64,000 bases of DNA from JAJDUF01 sp965214295 (GTDB lineage: Bacteria > Chloroflexota > UBA11872 > UBA12225 > JAJDUF01). How positions within the stretch are numbered: position 1 is the first letter of the stretch; every line of letters starts with the position of its first letter. Position numbers and translations under genes: made by a program. The stretch spans positions 434,001-498,000 of the forward strand of contig OZ243944.1 in the NCBI GenBank assembly GCA_965214295.1, given 5' to 3'. Below, one piece after another: positions 52,830-61,765 of this stretch. The notes under the pieces were generated by a model, which did no database searches, was not told where the DNA came from, and saw only the letters and a list, made by a program, of their open reading frames with translations.

Positions 52830-54026
52830 CTAGTAGTGGATGTCCACGCTCGTCCGCTCGCGGGCCGACTGCAAGATCGCGTCGCAGATCACGGCGTTCC
52901 GGTAGCCGTCCTCGAACGTCGCCCCATACGGTGCCACGTCCTTGTCGTTGACAATGGCATCCAGTAGATGCGCGATCTCATGGACGAACGTGTGCTCCCA
53001 ACCGATGATATGTCCCTGCGGCCACCACCACTCGTAGAAGGGATGGTTGGCCTCGGTAACTAGCACGTTCCGAAAGCCCTGCGCGTCGGCCGGATCAGCG
53101 TTGGGCAAGTGTACGTCCAGCTCGTTCAGCCGTTCGAGATTAAACGAGATCGAGCCGTTCTCCCCGTTGATCTCGAACGTGTTGAGGTTCTTACGGCCGG
53201 TGGCGAAGCGCGTCGCTTCGAGCGTGCCGACCGCCCCGTTCTCGAACTCGACGGCGGCCGCAAAAGCATCGTCCACATCCACCGACCGCCGACTGCCGCT
53301 CTCGTCCGGGTCGTCGCGCTCGCCGATGAACGTCGCCGCCAGCGCCATCACGCGCCGCGGCTCGCCAACCAGAAAGCGGCCGATGTCAATGATGTGCGCG
53401 CCGAGGTCGCCGAGGGCGCCGCTGCCGGCGAGGTCGGCATGGTAGCGCCATTGGGCCACCGTCGGGTCCGCTCCCCACTCCTGGAGGTAGCGGGCGCGGA
53501 AGTGGTAGATGCGGCCCAACAGGCCACGCTCGATGAGCAACCGAGCCTGGCGAATAGCCGGCACAAACCGATAGTTGAAGGCACAGAGGTGCTTCACACC
53601 GGCCTTGTGTACGGCGTCGAGCATCTGCTTGGCCTCGGCGGCAGTACGCGCCAGCGGCTTCTCGCAGAGGACGTGCTTCCCGGCTTCGGCCGCTGCGATG
53701 CACGGCTCGGCATGCACGTTATTCGGCCCGCCATTATCGAATAGCTGGATGCGGTCGTCCTGGAGCATCTCGCGCCAGTCGGTGTAGTAGCCGGCATACC
53801 CGAAACGCTGCGCTGCCGCTTGCACCGCCGTCTCGTTGCGTCCACAGATGGCCACCAGCTCCGGCACGGCCGGCGGCGGCCACGCCATGTACGGCAGCTT
53901 GCGGAAACCGTTGGAGTGCGCCTTGCCCATGAACGAGTAGCCGAGCATCCCCACGCCAATCGTCGGGGACTCGCCGGCCCCAGCGGCCGTGCCCATCGTC
54001 ACAAAGCCCACCTGCTGCTCAGACAT
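52830..54026 (-). CDS. Gfo/Idh/MocA family oxidoreductase
   Basis: A 398-residue NAD(P)-dependent sugar or inositol dehydrogenase: GMLGYSFMGKAHSNGFRKL nucleotide-binding start, LCEKPLAR with the EKP motif, CAFNYRFVPAI, and DLGAHIIDIGRFL with the catalytic Asp and His. GAGGAGG before ATG 54026. The sugar isomerase-like gene at 54053 lies 26 bp upstream in the transcript, a pairing common in inositol and unusual-sugar pathways. Confidence 0.9.
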   Translation of the reverse strand: MSEQQVGFVTMGTAAGAGESPTIGVGMLGYSFMGKAHSNGFRKLPYMAWPPPAVPELVAICGRNETAVQAAAQRFGYAGYYTDWREMLQDDRIQLFDNGGPNNVHAEPCIAAAEAGKHVLCEKPLARTAAEAKQMLDAVHKAGVKHLCAFNYRFVPAIRQARLLIERGLLGRIYHFRARYLQEWGADPTVAQWRYHADLAGSGALGDLGAHIIDIGRFLVGEPRRVMALAATFIGERDDPDESGSRRSVDVDDAFAAAVEFENGAVGTLEATRFATGRKNLNTFEINGENGSISFNLERLNELDVHLPNADPADAQGFRNVLVTEANHPFYEWWWPQGHIIGWEHTFVHEIAHLLDAIVNDKDVAPYGATFEDGYRNAVICDAILQSARERTSVDIHY

Positions 54027-54052
54027 CGCGCTCCTCCTCAAGCATGCTCGCT

Positions 54053-55045
54053 CTAATCCTCACCAAAGGCGGCGTCGAAGGCCACGGCGCTCGGCGCAAA
54101 GTCAATCCGCTTCACGAACTGCGCCGCCTCCGCTGCCCCCCACTCCCGGTCCATGCCCGAGTCTTCCCACTCCACCGAGAGCGGCCCTTGATAGCCAATG
54201 TCGTTCAGCGCCCGGATGAAGTTATCGAAGTTGATGTCCCCATGTCCTGGCGAGACGAAGTCCCAGCCCCGCCGGTGGTCCCCGAACGGCAGGTAGCTGG
54301 AGATGATGCCCGCTTTGCCGTCACGGTTGATCTTGGCGTCCTTGACGTGGACGTGATAGATACGGTCGGCGAAGTGGCGGGCAAAGATGGCCGGATCCAC
54401 CCCCTGCCAGATGAGGTGGCTGGGATCGAGATTAAATCCGAACTCCGGCCGGTGGTCGAGCGCTTCCAGCGCACGCTCGGCCGAGTAGAGGTCGAAAGCG
54501 ATCTCCGTGGGATGGATCTCCAAGGCAAAGCGAATGCCGTGCTTGCCAAACTCGTCCATGATGGGATTCCAACGCTCGGCGAAGAGCCGAAACCCGTCGG
54601 CGATCAGCTGCGGTTCGGTCGGGGGGAACGAGTAGATCAGGTGCCAGATCGAAGAGCCGGTAAACCCGTTGATGACCTGCACGCCGATGTTCTTGGCAGC
54701 CTGGGGCCCGGCCAACATCTGCCGAGTGCCCCACGCGCGGATTTCCTCCGGCTGATCGGCCAGCTCGTCGGGCGCAAAGCCGTTGCTGCGCGCATCGTTC
54801 GGGTCCAGCACGAGTTGGCCTTGCAGATGCATGGAGATAGACCACACGTCGAGGCCATGCTCCGCCAGGATGGCCCGCTGCCCGGCGCAGTAGGCCGGAT
54901 CGGCGGCGGCTTGCTCGACGTCGAAGTGGTCACCCCAACAGGCCAGCTCAAGGCCCTCGTAGCCCCAGCCGGCGGCCTTCTCGGCCAGCGTGGTCAGTGG
55001 GAGGTCGGCCCACTGGCCGGTGAAGAGAGTCACGGGTCGTCCCAT
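54053..55045 (-). CDS. Sugar phosphate isomerase/epimerase (xylose isomerase-like TIM barrel)
   Basis: A 330-residue TIM barrel with metal ligands typical of the AP-endonuclease-2 family: EIHPTEIAF, FNLDPSHLIWQ, YHVHVKDAK, GHGDINFDNF and LSVEWEDSG. Family members isomerise or epimerise keto-sugars and inositols. GGAGG eight bases before ATG 55045 fixes the start. First gene of a three-gene minus-strand unit with the Gfo/Idh/MocA and glyoxalase genes. Confidence 0.9.
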   Translation of the reverse strand: MGRPVTLFTGQWADLPLTTLAEKAAGWGYEGLELACWGDHFDVEQAAADPAYCAGQRAILAEHGLDVWSISMHLQGQLVLDPNDARSNGFAPDELADQPEEIRAWGTRQMLAGPQAAKNIGVQVINGFTGSSIWHLIYSFPPTEPQLIADGFRLFAERWNPIMDEFGKHGIRFALEIHPTEIAFDLYSAERALEALDHRPEFGFNLDPSHLIWQGVDPAIFARHFADRIYHVHVKDAKINRDGKAGIISSYLPFGDHRRGWDFVSPGHGDINFDNFIRALNDIGYQGPLSVEWEDSGMDREWGAAEAAQFVKRIDFAPSAVAFDAAFGED

Positions 55046-55339
55046 CGTCACACCTCCGGTACTTGCGGTTTCACGACGCTCAGGTGAGCGACTCCGCCCT
55101 TGCCCTGAGCGCTCCGGCAACGCTCGCCCCAAGCGTCGCTACCGGTGCGGCCGCAACAGGAGTACGGGCAGCACGCTGCAAAGCATCCTACTCCCAGCGC
55201 AATAGTGCGTCAACTACGGTCCGTTGACGCTACTTGGCCCACTACAAAGCAGAGTGAGGGAGCGTACTCTGCCACCGAACACGCAGTTGTTGGGAAAAAG
55301 TGAGCTTCTGTCGCGCGAGGAAGGCTGCAACAAGCCTGG

Positions 55340-55345
55340 TATAAT
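55340..55345 (+). promoter_or_regulatory. -10 box (TATAAT) upstream of acetyltransferase gene
   Basis: TATAATCG, 38 bases before ATG 55384, in the same GG-TATAATCGCG context as the rnc promoter. No recognisable -35 box. Confidence 0.45.
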
Positions 55346-55383
55346 CGCGCTTGCAGAGTACCGAGCGGCTGGGAAGCGACGCG

Positions 55384-56358
55384 ATGAGTGAGACCGCAAT
55401 CCAAGACACGATCATCGAGCCACTCGCGGCGGTGCCGGGGCGGTTACTGGGGGTGCGCCGCGAGCTGAATCTGCTGCGGTACGGCCCCAGTGAGCTGCTG
55501 GTCGCCCGCCGTGGCGCGGAGATCGTCGGGGCCGTGCGGCTCGCGCAACGAGACGACCCCGAGCTACACCACGGCCTCATCACCGACCTCACGGTCGAGG
55601 CCGGTCAAGAGGGTACCGCCGACCTCCCCGAGCGCCTGATTGCGGCGGCTGAACAGCACCTCCGGGCGCAGCAAGTCACCAAGATTGATGCCCTCATCCT
55701 CGACGGGCAGGGTCTAGCGCTGCCTTTCTACAATCTGGGCTACTGGTCCTCGCGGCGGACCGTCGTGCTGGGCTGGGACCTCACCAACTTGGCGGACATT
55801 CCACTGCCGGACCACGTCCGGATTGTCCGGACACCTCACCCGGACCCGGTAGAGATCGGCCGGCTCGTCCTCAACTCGTATCAGCCCTACTGGACGTGGT
55901 GGAAAGACCCGCGCAAGGACCGGAAGTGGTATCGGGTAGAGCTTCAGCCGGCCGACCTTCCCGGCTTTGCCGAGCGCGCCGAGGTACGGGTGCGCGTGGC
56001 GGTCGAAGCGGTCATCGGCAGAGCAAACGGGCCGGGCGAACCCCAGCAGACGTACTTCATCGCCTACCACGATGGGCACCCCGTAGCACTGTGCGACGCG
56101 AAGGTCCCGACCGACGGCGAGGATGCCTTCGACTGGGGCGTCCTGGTGCTACGCGACTTCGGCGGCAAGGGGCTGGCCTCCGCCCTTCTCAGCCGGGCGC
56201 TACACTGGCTGCGGGACCAAGGGCAAACGACCGCTGACCTAACCGTCACGTCCGGCCTCGACGACTACGACCCCATCGTCTACGTTGCCACCGTCGCCAA
56301 TCGCGCCCAAATCCGCGGCGAGTTCCTCAACCTGGTCAAGCGCCTCTTCGACGACTGA
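55384..56358 (+). CDS. GNAT-like N-acetyltransferase family protein
   Basis: A 324-residue protein that appears to hold two GNAT-type halves. The first has AEIVGAVRLAQRDD and a GLITDLTVEAGQEG strand-turn; the second has AYHDGHPVALCDAKV and DWGVLVLRDFGGKGLASALLSRAL with an acetyl-CoA loop (DFGGKGLAS) of the R-x-x-G-x-G/A kind with changes. Substrate unknown. Confidence 0.7.
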   Translation: MSETAIQDTIIEPLAAVPGRLLGVRRELNLLRYGPSELLVARRGAEIVGAVRLAQRDDPELHHGLITDLTVEAGQEGTADLPERLIAAAEQHLRAQQVTKIDALILDGQGLALPFYNLGYWSSRRTVVLGWDLTNLADIPLPDHVRIVRTPHPDPVEIGRLVLNSYQPYWTWWKDPRKDRKWYRVELQPADLPGFAERAEVRVRVAVEAVIGRANGPGEPQQTYFIAYHDGHPVALCDAKVPTDGEDAFDWGVLVLRDFGGKGLASALLSRALHWLRDQGQTTADLTVTSGLDDYDPIVYVATVANRAQIRGEFLNLVKRLFDD

Positions 56359-56582
56359 CGCGGCCGAGCACGCGCTTGTGGAGCATAGCGAATGGAATCT
56401 AATCTATCCCGCAAGATGTCCTGCAACGCTGGGCCGTCAACTACCAGCGGCATCATTGCAGCCCCTACAGGGGACGGCTTGCTCAGACGTTCGGCAAGGT
56501 AGGCTGCGTGGTAGCCCACCAGGCGGCCGAAAGTATCGACCGGTAGAACCGCCGCCAAGTCGCGGTGAGGAAAGGAGCATCT

Positions 56583-56972
56583 ATGAGCGCCACTGCCGAT
56601 GCCCTAGCCAAGCGCGCCCAAAGCATTGCCGAGCGTGCTCAAGCCCGTGCCAGGGAGTCCCAAGCCCTGGCCGAGCGCGCCCAAGCTCTGGCCGAGGACG
56701 CCCAAGTCCCGGCCGTTACCGAGGAAGACCAAGCTACTGCCGAGGACGCCCAAGCCCTGGCCGAGGACGCCCAAGCCCTGGCCGAGCGCGCCCAAGCCTC
56801 GGCCGCTGCCTTGGAAACCGCCGCTACCGCTGCCCAAGCCCATGCCAAGGCAATGCAAGCCGTTGCCAACAACCCAGCCAACATCATCGCCAAGCGCCAA
56901 GCCCATTTCGCCGCGCAGCAAGCCCTCCAAGCCCTTGCTACCGCCGAGAAAGTCCTAGCCGAGGACGACTAG
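56583..56972 (+). CDS. Alanine-rich heptad-repeat protein
   Basis: A 129-residue protein made largely of seven-residue units of the type ALAERAQ/ALAEDAQ, also seen as near-identical 21-bp DNA units (56650-56810). It is expected to form a long helix or coiled coil; Ala and Gln/Glu/Arg dominate. AAAGGAG eight bases before ATG 56583 and a clean stop suggest it is expressed. No family recognised. The flanking gaps 56359-56582 and 56973-57145 show no further gene. Confidence 0.65.
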   Translation: MSATADALAKRAQSIAERAQARARESQALAERAQALAEDAQVPAVTEEDQATAEDAQALAEDAQALAERAQASAAALETAATAAQAHAKAMQAVANNPANIIAKRQAHFAAQQALQALATAEKVLAEDD

Positions 56973-57132
56973 CGCCGCTGCCTACGGTCGGGAGGCCGTG
57001 TTGAGGTACGGAACCCGCCGGTCTGCTTTGCCCTTGCTCTGCTGGTCATCAAGGGTATCTTTGGGGTCGTTGTTGCCATATCCAGGGCGCGGTTGAACGT
57101 GTCCCAGTCATGCCCACACTGGCGGGAACCCG

Positions 57133-57149
57133 GTGTCAACACCACCTAG
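57133..57149. repeat. Terminal GTGTCAACACCACCTAG end
   Basis: Matches the right end of the 99-bp element at 9459-9557 and overlaps the stop codon of the minus-strand gene at 57146. Confidence 0.45.
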
Positions 57150-58258
57150 CGGATCGCACGCGCCAGCTCGATAATGAACTCGGTGTCGTGCAGGGCAGCC
57201 TCAGCGCCGGTGCGCGGTGGGCCGCCCTGCGTGATGCACTCGTGGAAGTGCAGCCACTCCCGCTTGAACGCCTCTTCGTAGGAGGCAGTGACGCGCGTTT
57301 CCGTATGCACCGGTCCGTCCTCGCCCTCTTCCATCGCTTGCACCGTGACGATAGTGGGCGCGGACCGCAGAAACGGCGATGGGAACGTAATCGTCACCCG
57401 CTCGTCGGCGCCGTAGCACGCGAACTCCTGCCGAAACTCCCGTAGCTGGCCCAGGTCAGCCCAGGTGTAGCTCACGCGCACACCATTGGGATAGCGCAGC
57501 AGCGCAGCGATGTTCCTCCCCCACACCTCGATGGCCAGGATGTCCTCAGGACGGCCGAGCAGCCCACGCAACGAGTAGATGTCGTGGATGCTCGATCCCA
57601 TCAGTGTCCCGAAAGCGCCCCGCTGCGCGGCCGTCGCCGCCGCCCCCAACGATTCAGTCAACGCGGCTTCATGCTCCCGTTGCGCCGCCGCCCGGATCGC
57701 CGCCGGCACGTCGGGCGCGCGATGGACCGGGTGGTGCGCCGTATAGAGGTCGTTGCTGGGGTGCATGTGCCGCGCGTCAACGAAAAACAGGCTACCGGCA
57801 GCTTGCATAGCTCGCACGCGGCGCTGTCCGTACCGATAGCCGGGATCGTACCGTTTCATATACGCGAGCTGGGTCACAATGCCGCTGCGCTCACGGGCAG
57901 CCTGGGCCGCGGTAACGAACGCTTGCGCCTCGCGTCGGGTGTAGCAGAGCGGCTTCTCGACGAGCGCATGCTTGTCGGCGGCCAGGGCCGCGAGCGCTGG
58001 TGGCACGTGCGAGCCGCTGGAGCAGATGAGGGCGGCATCGAGCGCCGGGCTGGCACAAAGGTCTCGATAGTCCGCGAAGCAGCGCTCATCAGGCACGCCG
58101 TACTTTGCCGCCACCGCAGCCAGCGTGCCCGGCGACACATCGCAGAGGGCAGTGATTGCGAAGCGGTCGTCTAGCTCGCGGAGATACGGGAGGTGCATAA
58201 TCTGAGCAATACTCCCGCAGCCGATCACCCCAACGCGGATACGCCCACTGCTACTCAT
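57146..58258 (-). CDS. Gfo/Idh/MocA family oxidoreductase
   Basis: A 370-residue NAD(P)-dependent dehydrogenase: VGVIGCGSIAQIMHLPYL, ALVEKPLCYTRREA with the EKP motif, YMKRYDPGYRYG, then GSSIHDIYSLRGLLG with catalytic Asp/His. GGGGAG six bases before ATG 58258 fixes the start. Different sub-branch from the genes at 13180 and 52830. The stop codon falls within a terminal repeat (57133-57149). No partner gene adjacent. Confidence 0.9.
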   Translation of the reverse strand: MSSSGRIRVGVIGCGSIAQIMHLPYLRELDDRFAITALCDVSPGTLAAVAAKYGVPDERCFADYRDLCASPALDAALICSSGSHVPPALAALAADKHALVEKPLCYTRREAQAFVTAAQAARERSGIVTQLAYMKRYDPGYRYGQRRVRAMQAAGSLFFVDARHMHPSNDLYTAHHPVHRAPDVPAAIRAAAQREHEAALTESLGAAATAAQRGAFGTLMGSSIHDIYSLRGLLGRPEDILAIEVWGRNIAALLRYPNGVRVSYTWADLGQLREFRQEFACYGADERVTITFPSPFLRSAPTIVTVQAMEEGEDGPVHTETRVTASYEEAFKREWLHFHECITQGGPPRTGAEAALHDTEFIIELARAIR

Positions 58259-58302
58259 TGTGTCTCCCCTCTCGGCACCGGCACCGACCACGCCGCACCC
58301 CC

Positions 58303-58358
58303 TGACGGGCCACAGCCGCACCACACCTTGGCCCTATCCGTGCGGCTGTGGCCCGTCA
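58303..58358. repeat. 56-bp palindromic element B2 (perfect arms)
   Basis: TGACGGGCCACAGCCGCAC and its exact complement (19 bp each) flank an 18-bp loop. CGCCGCACCCCC before it and CCGGCC after it are also shared, inverted, with copy B1 at 6003. Confidence 0.85.
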
Positions 58359-58379
58359 CCCGGCCTTCTCCCCTCTGCG

Positions 58380-58735
58380 TTACGAACGCCGATGGTTCAA
58401 GATATGCAGCTCACCGGCGATAGGCAAGCCAGAGGCTTTCAACCGCCCGATGGATCGCACTACCTCAGATGGATACATGTCACGCCGCCGGTCGTTGTCC
58501 AAGTAGACGATCAAGATACCACCTGCTCGTTTACGAGGTGTAGCTCTTGAAAGTCGTCCGCGTCGTAGGTGAGTAGTATCAACCCGTGACGAGCTGCGTA
58601 GTCAAGGTGCAGCCAATCACCCTTACCAGCCATGCCTACGTCACGTGGACTGACCACCTCGTATCCGGCAGCAGTGAGCCGCAGCAGGTATTCGTCGCTG
58701 TCGGCCGAGTCATCGAGATAGAGGCGCAGGCTCAC
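58380..58735 (-). pseudogene. DUF5615 PIN-like protein (toxin candidate), frameshifted
   Basis: The first frame (58735 to 58511) encodes 74 residues of a DUF5615 PIN-like protein (LRLYLDDSADSDEYLL, GYEVVSPRDVG, LILLTYDADDFQELH). The rest of the family sequence (GGILIVYLDNDRRRDM, then EVVRSIGRLKAS) continues one frame over and ends at the stop 58380-58382. A single missing base around 58520-58530 explains it. The start overlaps the DUF433 gene by 26 bp, the usual antitoxin-then-toxin order. The truncated form is probably inactive. Confidence 0.72.
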
Positions 58736-59015
58736 GCAGGTAGCCTTTCTCGATCAGCCAACGCTTCTCCGCCTCGGCCTCGGCAATGATGAGGTCCTTG
58801 TGCCGGTCATAGTAGGCAACCACTTCCTCCGCAGCGCCAACGGGCAGACCGAACTGCCGCGCTGCTTCTGCTACATCCCAGTCTTCAACTCTCATGGTAG
58901 AGACGAACTGCCCCACGGTCATCTTGCGGCCCTTGAGGGATAGCTGCTTGCGCCAGCGGTGCGGCCGCCACTCCAGGTATGCGTACTGCTCGTCCGGTGC
59001 GGTGTCGTTGCTCAT
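58710..59015 (-). CDS. DUF433 family protein (antitoxin candidate)
   Basis: A 101-residue protein with YLEWRPHRWRKQLSLKGRK, in part (YLEWRPHRWRKQL), and a helix-turn-helix-like segment DWDVAEAARQFGLPVGAAEEVVAYY. This matches DUF433-type partners of DUF5615 proteins. It would bind its partner and possibly its own promoter. Starts at ATG 59015. Confidence 0.75.
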   Translation of the reverse strand: MSNDTAPDEQYAYLEWRPHRWRKQLSLKGRKMTVGQFVSTMRVEDWDVAEAARQFGLPVGAAEEVVAYYDRHKDLIIAEAEAEKRWLIEKGYLREPAPLSR

Positions 59016-59127
59016 GAATTGCCCCCGTGCGGCTTACTCTGCGTAAGTTAGCGCCCTCCAGGAGCGCCGCGAGACCATGAACCACCCCTCCTACAAGTGT
59101 ACGCCATCGCTAGGAGCGAGTAGCTTG

Positions 59128-60816
59128 CTACATGTGCTCCGGGGCAGTGATCCCCATGAGCGCCAGGGTGTTGGCTAGGACAATGCGCGCGGCCTCGACC
59201 AGCAGCAGTCGCGCTCGCGTCAGCTCCGGCCGGTCCTCGTCCACTACTCGGCATTGCTCGTAGAACGTGTGGAACTGACGCGCAAAGTCGAGTGCGAAGT
59301 GCGCGAGGTGATGCGGCTGGAGCTGGCGCGCAGCATCCTCGACCACCTCCGGATAGCGCCAGAGCCACCGCATCAATTGCTGCTCCGACGCGGAGGTCAA
59401 CAGGGCCAGGTCGGCCCCATGCGCGGTAAAACCGAGCCGCTCGGCGTGACGCCGGAGGCCGGCGAGCCGCGCGTGCGAGTATTGGATGTAATACACCGGG
59501 TTCTCAGCCGATTGCCGCGCCGCCAGCTCCAAGTCAAAGTCCATATGGCTGTCCGGCGAGCGGGCAAGGAAGAAGTAGCGGCAGGCGTCGGCCCCGACCT
59601 CCTGGATGACCTCCGACAGCGGCACGACCGCCCCGGTCCGTTTGGACAAGCGCACCAGCGCTGCTCCGCGCTTGAGCGTCACCAGCTGATGCACGATGAT
59701 GACCAAGCGCGACGGCTCTACGCCGAGCGCCTCGGCCGCTGCTTTCATCCGCGGCACATGCCCCAGATGATCTGCGCCCCAGATGTCAATGACCATATCG
59801 AGGTGGCGCGTGAAGAACTTGTCGCGGTGATAGGCAATGTCGGAGACGAGATAGCCCGGCACTCCCGTGCTGCGGACCAGCACGTTGTCCTTGTCGTCGC
59901 CGAGCGCGGAGGAGGTAAACCACACGGCTCCCTCGCGCTCGGCGACGTAGCCCCGTGCGCGTAGCAGGTCGAGGGTGCTCGTCACGTCGCCCCGGTCGAA
60001 GAGCGTCTGCTCGTGGAACCATACGTCGAACTTGACGCCCAGCGCCTCCATGTCGGCGCGGTGACTGTCCGTCATGTGCTCCATGGCCAAGCGCCCTAGC
60101 TCGGCGGCCGCCACGGCGGCGTCCTCCCCCAGCAAGGCATTGCCCAAGGTAGCCGCGAGCGCCACGGCCTCGTCCCGCACGTAGTCGCCGTGGTAGCCAT
60201 CAGCCGGCACCTCCGCGTCGCCGCCGAAGCGCTGCGCGTAGTGAGCGTAGACACTCTGGCCAAAGGCTTCCATCCGGCTGCCGGCGTCGTTGACATAGTA
60301 TTCGCGCTGGACCTCCGCACCGGTAGCCACCAGCAGGTTGGCCAAAGCATCACCAAGCGCCGCGGCGCGACCACTGCCGGCGTTCAGCGGGCCGGTGGGG
60401 TTGGCACTGACGAACTCGACTTGAATACGCTGTCCCGCGTGCGCGTCGGTGTGGCCGAACCGGCCACCGGCCGCGATGATGGCCGCCGTCTGGGCTGCGA
60501 GCCACGCCGGATGGAGCCGGAAGTTGATGAATCCGGCGCCCGCGATCTCCACCCCGGCGACCATCTCGTCCGGCGGCAGCGCTTCCACGATAGCGGTGGC
60601 AATTTGGCGCGGTGCCATACGCGCGGCGCGTGCGAGCCGCATCGCCAGGTTGGTCGCATAGTCGCCATGTTCCGGCCGCTGGGGCTGCTCGACGGTGAAG
60701 TCCGGCAGCGCGACTACCGGCAGCTTGCCCCCCTCTTGGGCGGCTGCCACGCCGCGACGCAAGAGCGCGGCTAGACGCTGGCGCAGCGGCGCGATGGTAG
60801 GGTTGGTGGTCGCCAT
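59128..60816 (-). CDS. argS: Arginyl-tRNA synthetase
   Basis: A 562-residue class I synthetase: N-terminal Add-1 domain (EHGDYATNLAMRLA), catalytic EFVSANPTGPLNAGSGRAAA region (split here: EFVSANPTGPL, NAGSGRAAALGD), YYVNDAGSRM, DIWGADHLGHVPRM, the KMSKS-like RLSKRTG, and a DALR anticodon domain (NPVYYIQYSHARLAGL). The HIGH motif, usually HVGH, reads NAGS. AAGGAGG before ATG 60816 fixes the start. The gene lies 24 bp after the PhyH gene. Confidence 0.95.
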   Translation of the reverse strand: MATTNPTIAPLRQRLAALLRRGVAAAQEGGKLPVVALPDFTVEQPQRPEHGDYATNLAMRLARAARMAPRQIATAIVEALPPDEMVAGVEIAGAGFINFRLHPAWLAAQTAAIIAAGGRFGHTDAHAGQRIQVEFVSANPTGPLNAGSGRAAALGDALANLLVATGAEVQREYYVNDAGSRMEAFGQSVYAHYAQRFGGDAEVPADGYHGDYVRDEAVALAATLGNALLGEDAAVAAAELGRLAMEHMTDSHRADMEALGVKFDVWFHEQTLFDRGDVTSTLDLLRARGYVAEREGAVWFTSSALGDDKDNVLVRSTGVPGYLVSDIAYHRDKFFTRHLDMVIDIWGADHLGHVPRMKAAAEALGVEPSRLVIIVHQLVTLKRGAALVRLSKRTGAVVPLSEVIQEVGADACRYFFLARSPDSHMDFDLELAARQSAENPVYYIQYSHARLAGLRRHAERLGFTAHGADLALLTSASEQQLMRWLWRYPEVVEDAARQLQPHHLAHFALDFARQFHTFYEQCRVVDEDRPELTRARLLLVEAARIVLANTLALMGITAPEHM

Positions 60817-60840
60817 TTTGAGCCTCCTTACGGCGGGCCG

Positions 60841-61647
60841 TCAGGCTTGTCCCTGGCTCCGACCAGGGATCTGCGGGATGAGCACGCGCCCATTGCGGGC
60901 GAGCGGCAGACCGGCGAACGCGCAGCGGTTGCCCCAACGGTCTATCGCATCCTTTGTCTTGTATTCGTTGATGATCTTGTGCCTCGACCGGTCGGTGTAG
61001 TTGTGGCCGGCCGCGTGGAGTACCATCACGTGAATAAACAGCACGTCGCCGGGATTGGCAAGCATGGGCACGGCCTCATAGCCCTCGACCTGCTCCTCGG
61101 CCACCGTGCGACCGTCGCGCGTAGGCCACTCACCCCGTTTGTGGCTGCCGGGCAGGACGGTCGTGGCCCCGGCGTCAACACCCGTCTCGTCGAGATAGAT
61201 GATGGCGGCTGCCAGGTCGGACGTACTGTGGCGCTCGTAGGGCCAGTCCTGGTGCCAGCCCTGCGTATTGGTGAAACCCGGCGGGTTGTTCCGCACCTTG
61301 CCGTTGTGGAAGTCAATGTCCGGCCCAAAGAGGTCAATGAACACGTTGACGATGCGCGGATCGGTGACGTTATTGAACCAGTACTCGTTGGCGAGCGGCT
61401 GATCCATGATGCCCCGCACGTTCTTCGGGTTGTAGGGGTCAAGCGGATAGCCGGGCACCGGCTCCAAGAAGTCATAGGACATCGCCTTGGGGCGCTGCTC
61501 GGTATTGGTGATGAGGTCGTGAAACTCACGGCGCATCTCATCCATCTCGCTCGACGAGTACAGCCCCTCGATTGCCAGGTACCCGTTGTCGGTAAAGAAC
61601 CGCTGCTGGTCGGCGGTGAGCACCTTGCGCTGCCCGGAGCTAGCCAT
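60841..61647 (-). CDS. Phytanoyl-CoA dioxygenase (PhyH) family protein
   Basis: A 268-residue Fe(II)/2-oxoglutarate oxygenase: QRFFTDNGYLAIEGL start, HxD in GWHQDWPYERH, the double-stranded helix segment GATTVLPGSHKRGEW, and distal His in MVLHAAGHNYTDRSR. GGGAGG five bases before ATG 61647 (GTG 61650 possible). Substrate unknown; placed between argS and rlmB without functional link. Confidence 0.9.
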   Translation of the reverse strand: MASSGQRKVLTADQQRFFTDNGYLAIEGLYSSSEMDEMRREFHDLITNTEQRPKAMSYDFLEPVPGYPLDPYNPKNVRGIMDQPLANEYWFNNVTDPRIVNVFIDLFGPDIDFHNGKVRNNPPGFTNTQGWHQDWPYERHSTSDLAAAIIYLDETGVDAGATTVLPGSHKRGEWPTRDGRTVAEEQVEGYEAVPMLANPGDVLFIHVMVLHAAGHNYTDRSRHKIINEYKTKDAIDRWGNRCAFAGLPLARNGRVLIPQIPGRSQGQA

Positions 61648-61673
61648 CACACCCTCCCTATACGTGGACCTAA

Positions 61674-61765
61674 CCCCCGGCCCCTTCCCTCTAGGGAAGG
61701 GGAGTCATCGCAGCACCCAGTAGCCCCTTCCCTCTAGGGAGGGGGTTGGGGGTAGGTCTTCCTGC
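61674..61765. repeat. Tandem CCCCTTCCCTCTAGGGAAGG palindromes
   Basis: Two copies of the CTAACCCCCGGCCCCTTCCC class in tandem. The second overlaps the end of rlmB and supplies its last residues (KTYPQPPP). Confidence 0.7.

Noticed and set aside
54044..55087. 347-residue plus-strand frame
   Set aside because: Antisense of the TIM-barrel isomerase gene, which has metal-ligand motifs and a good ribosome site.
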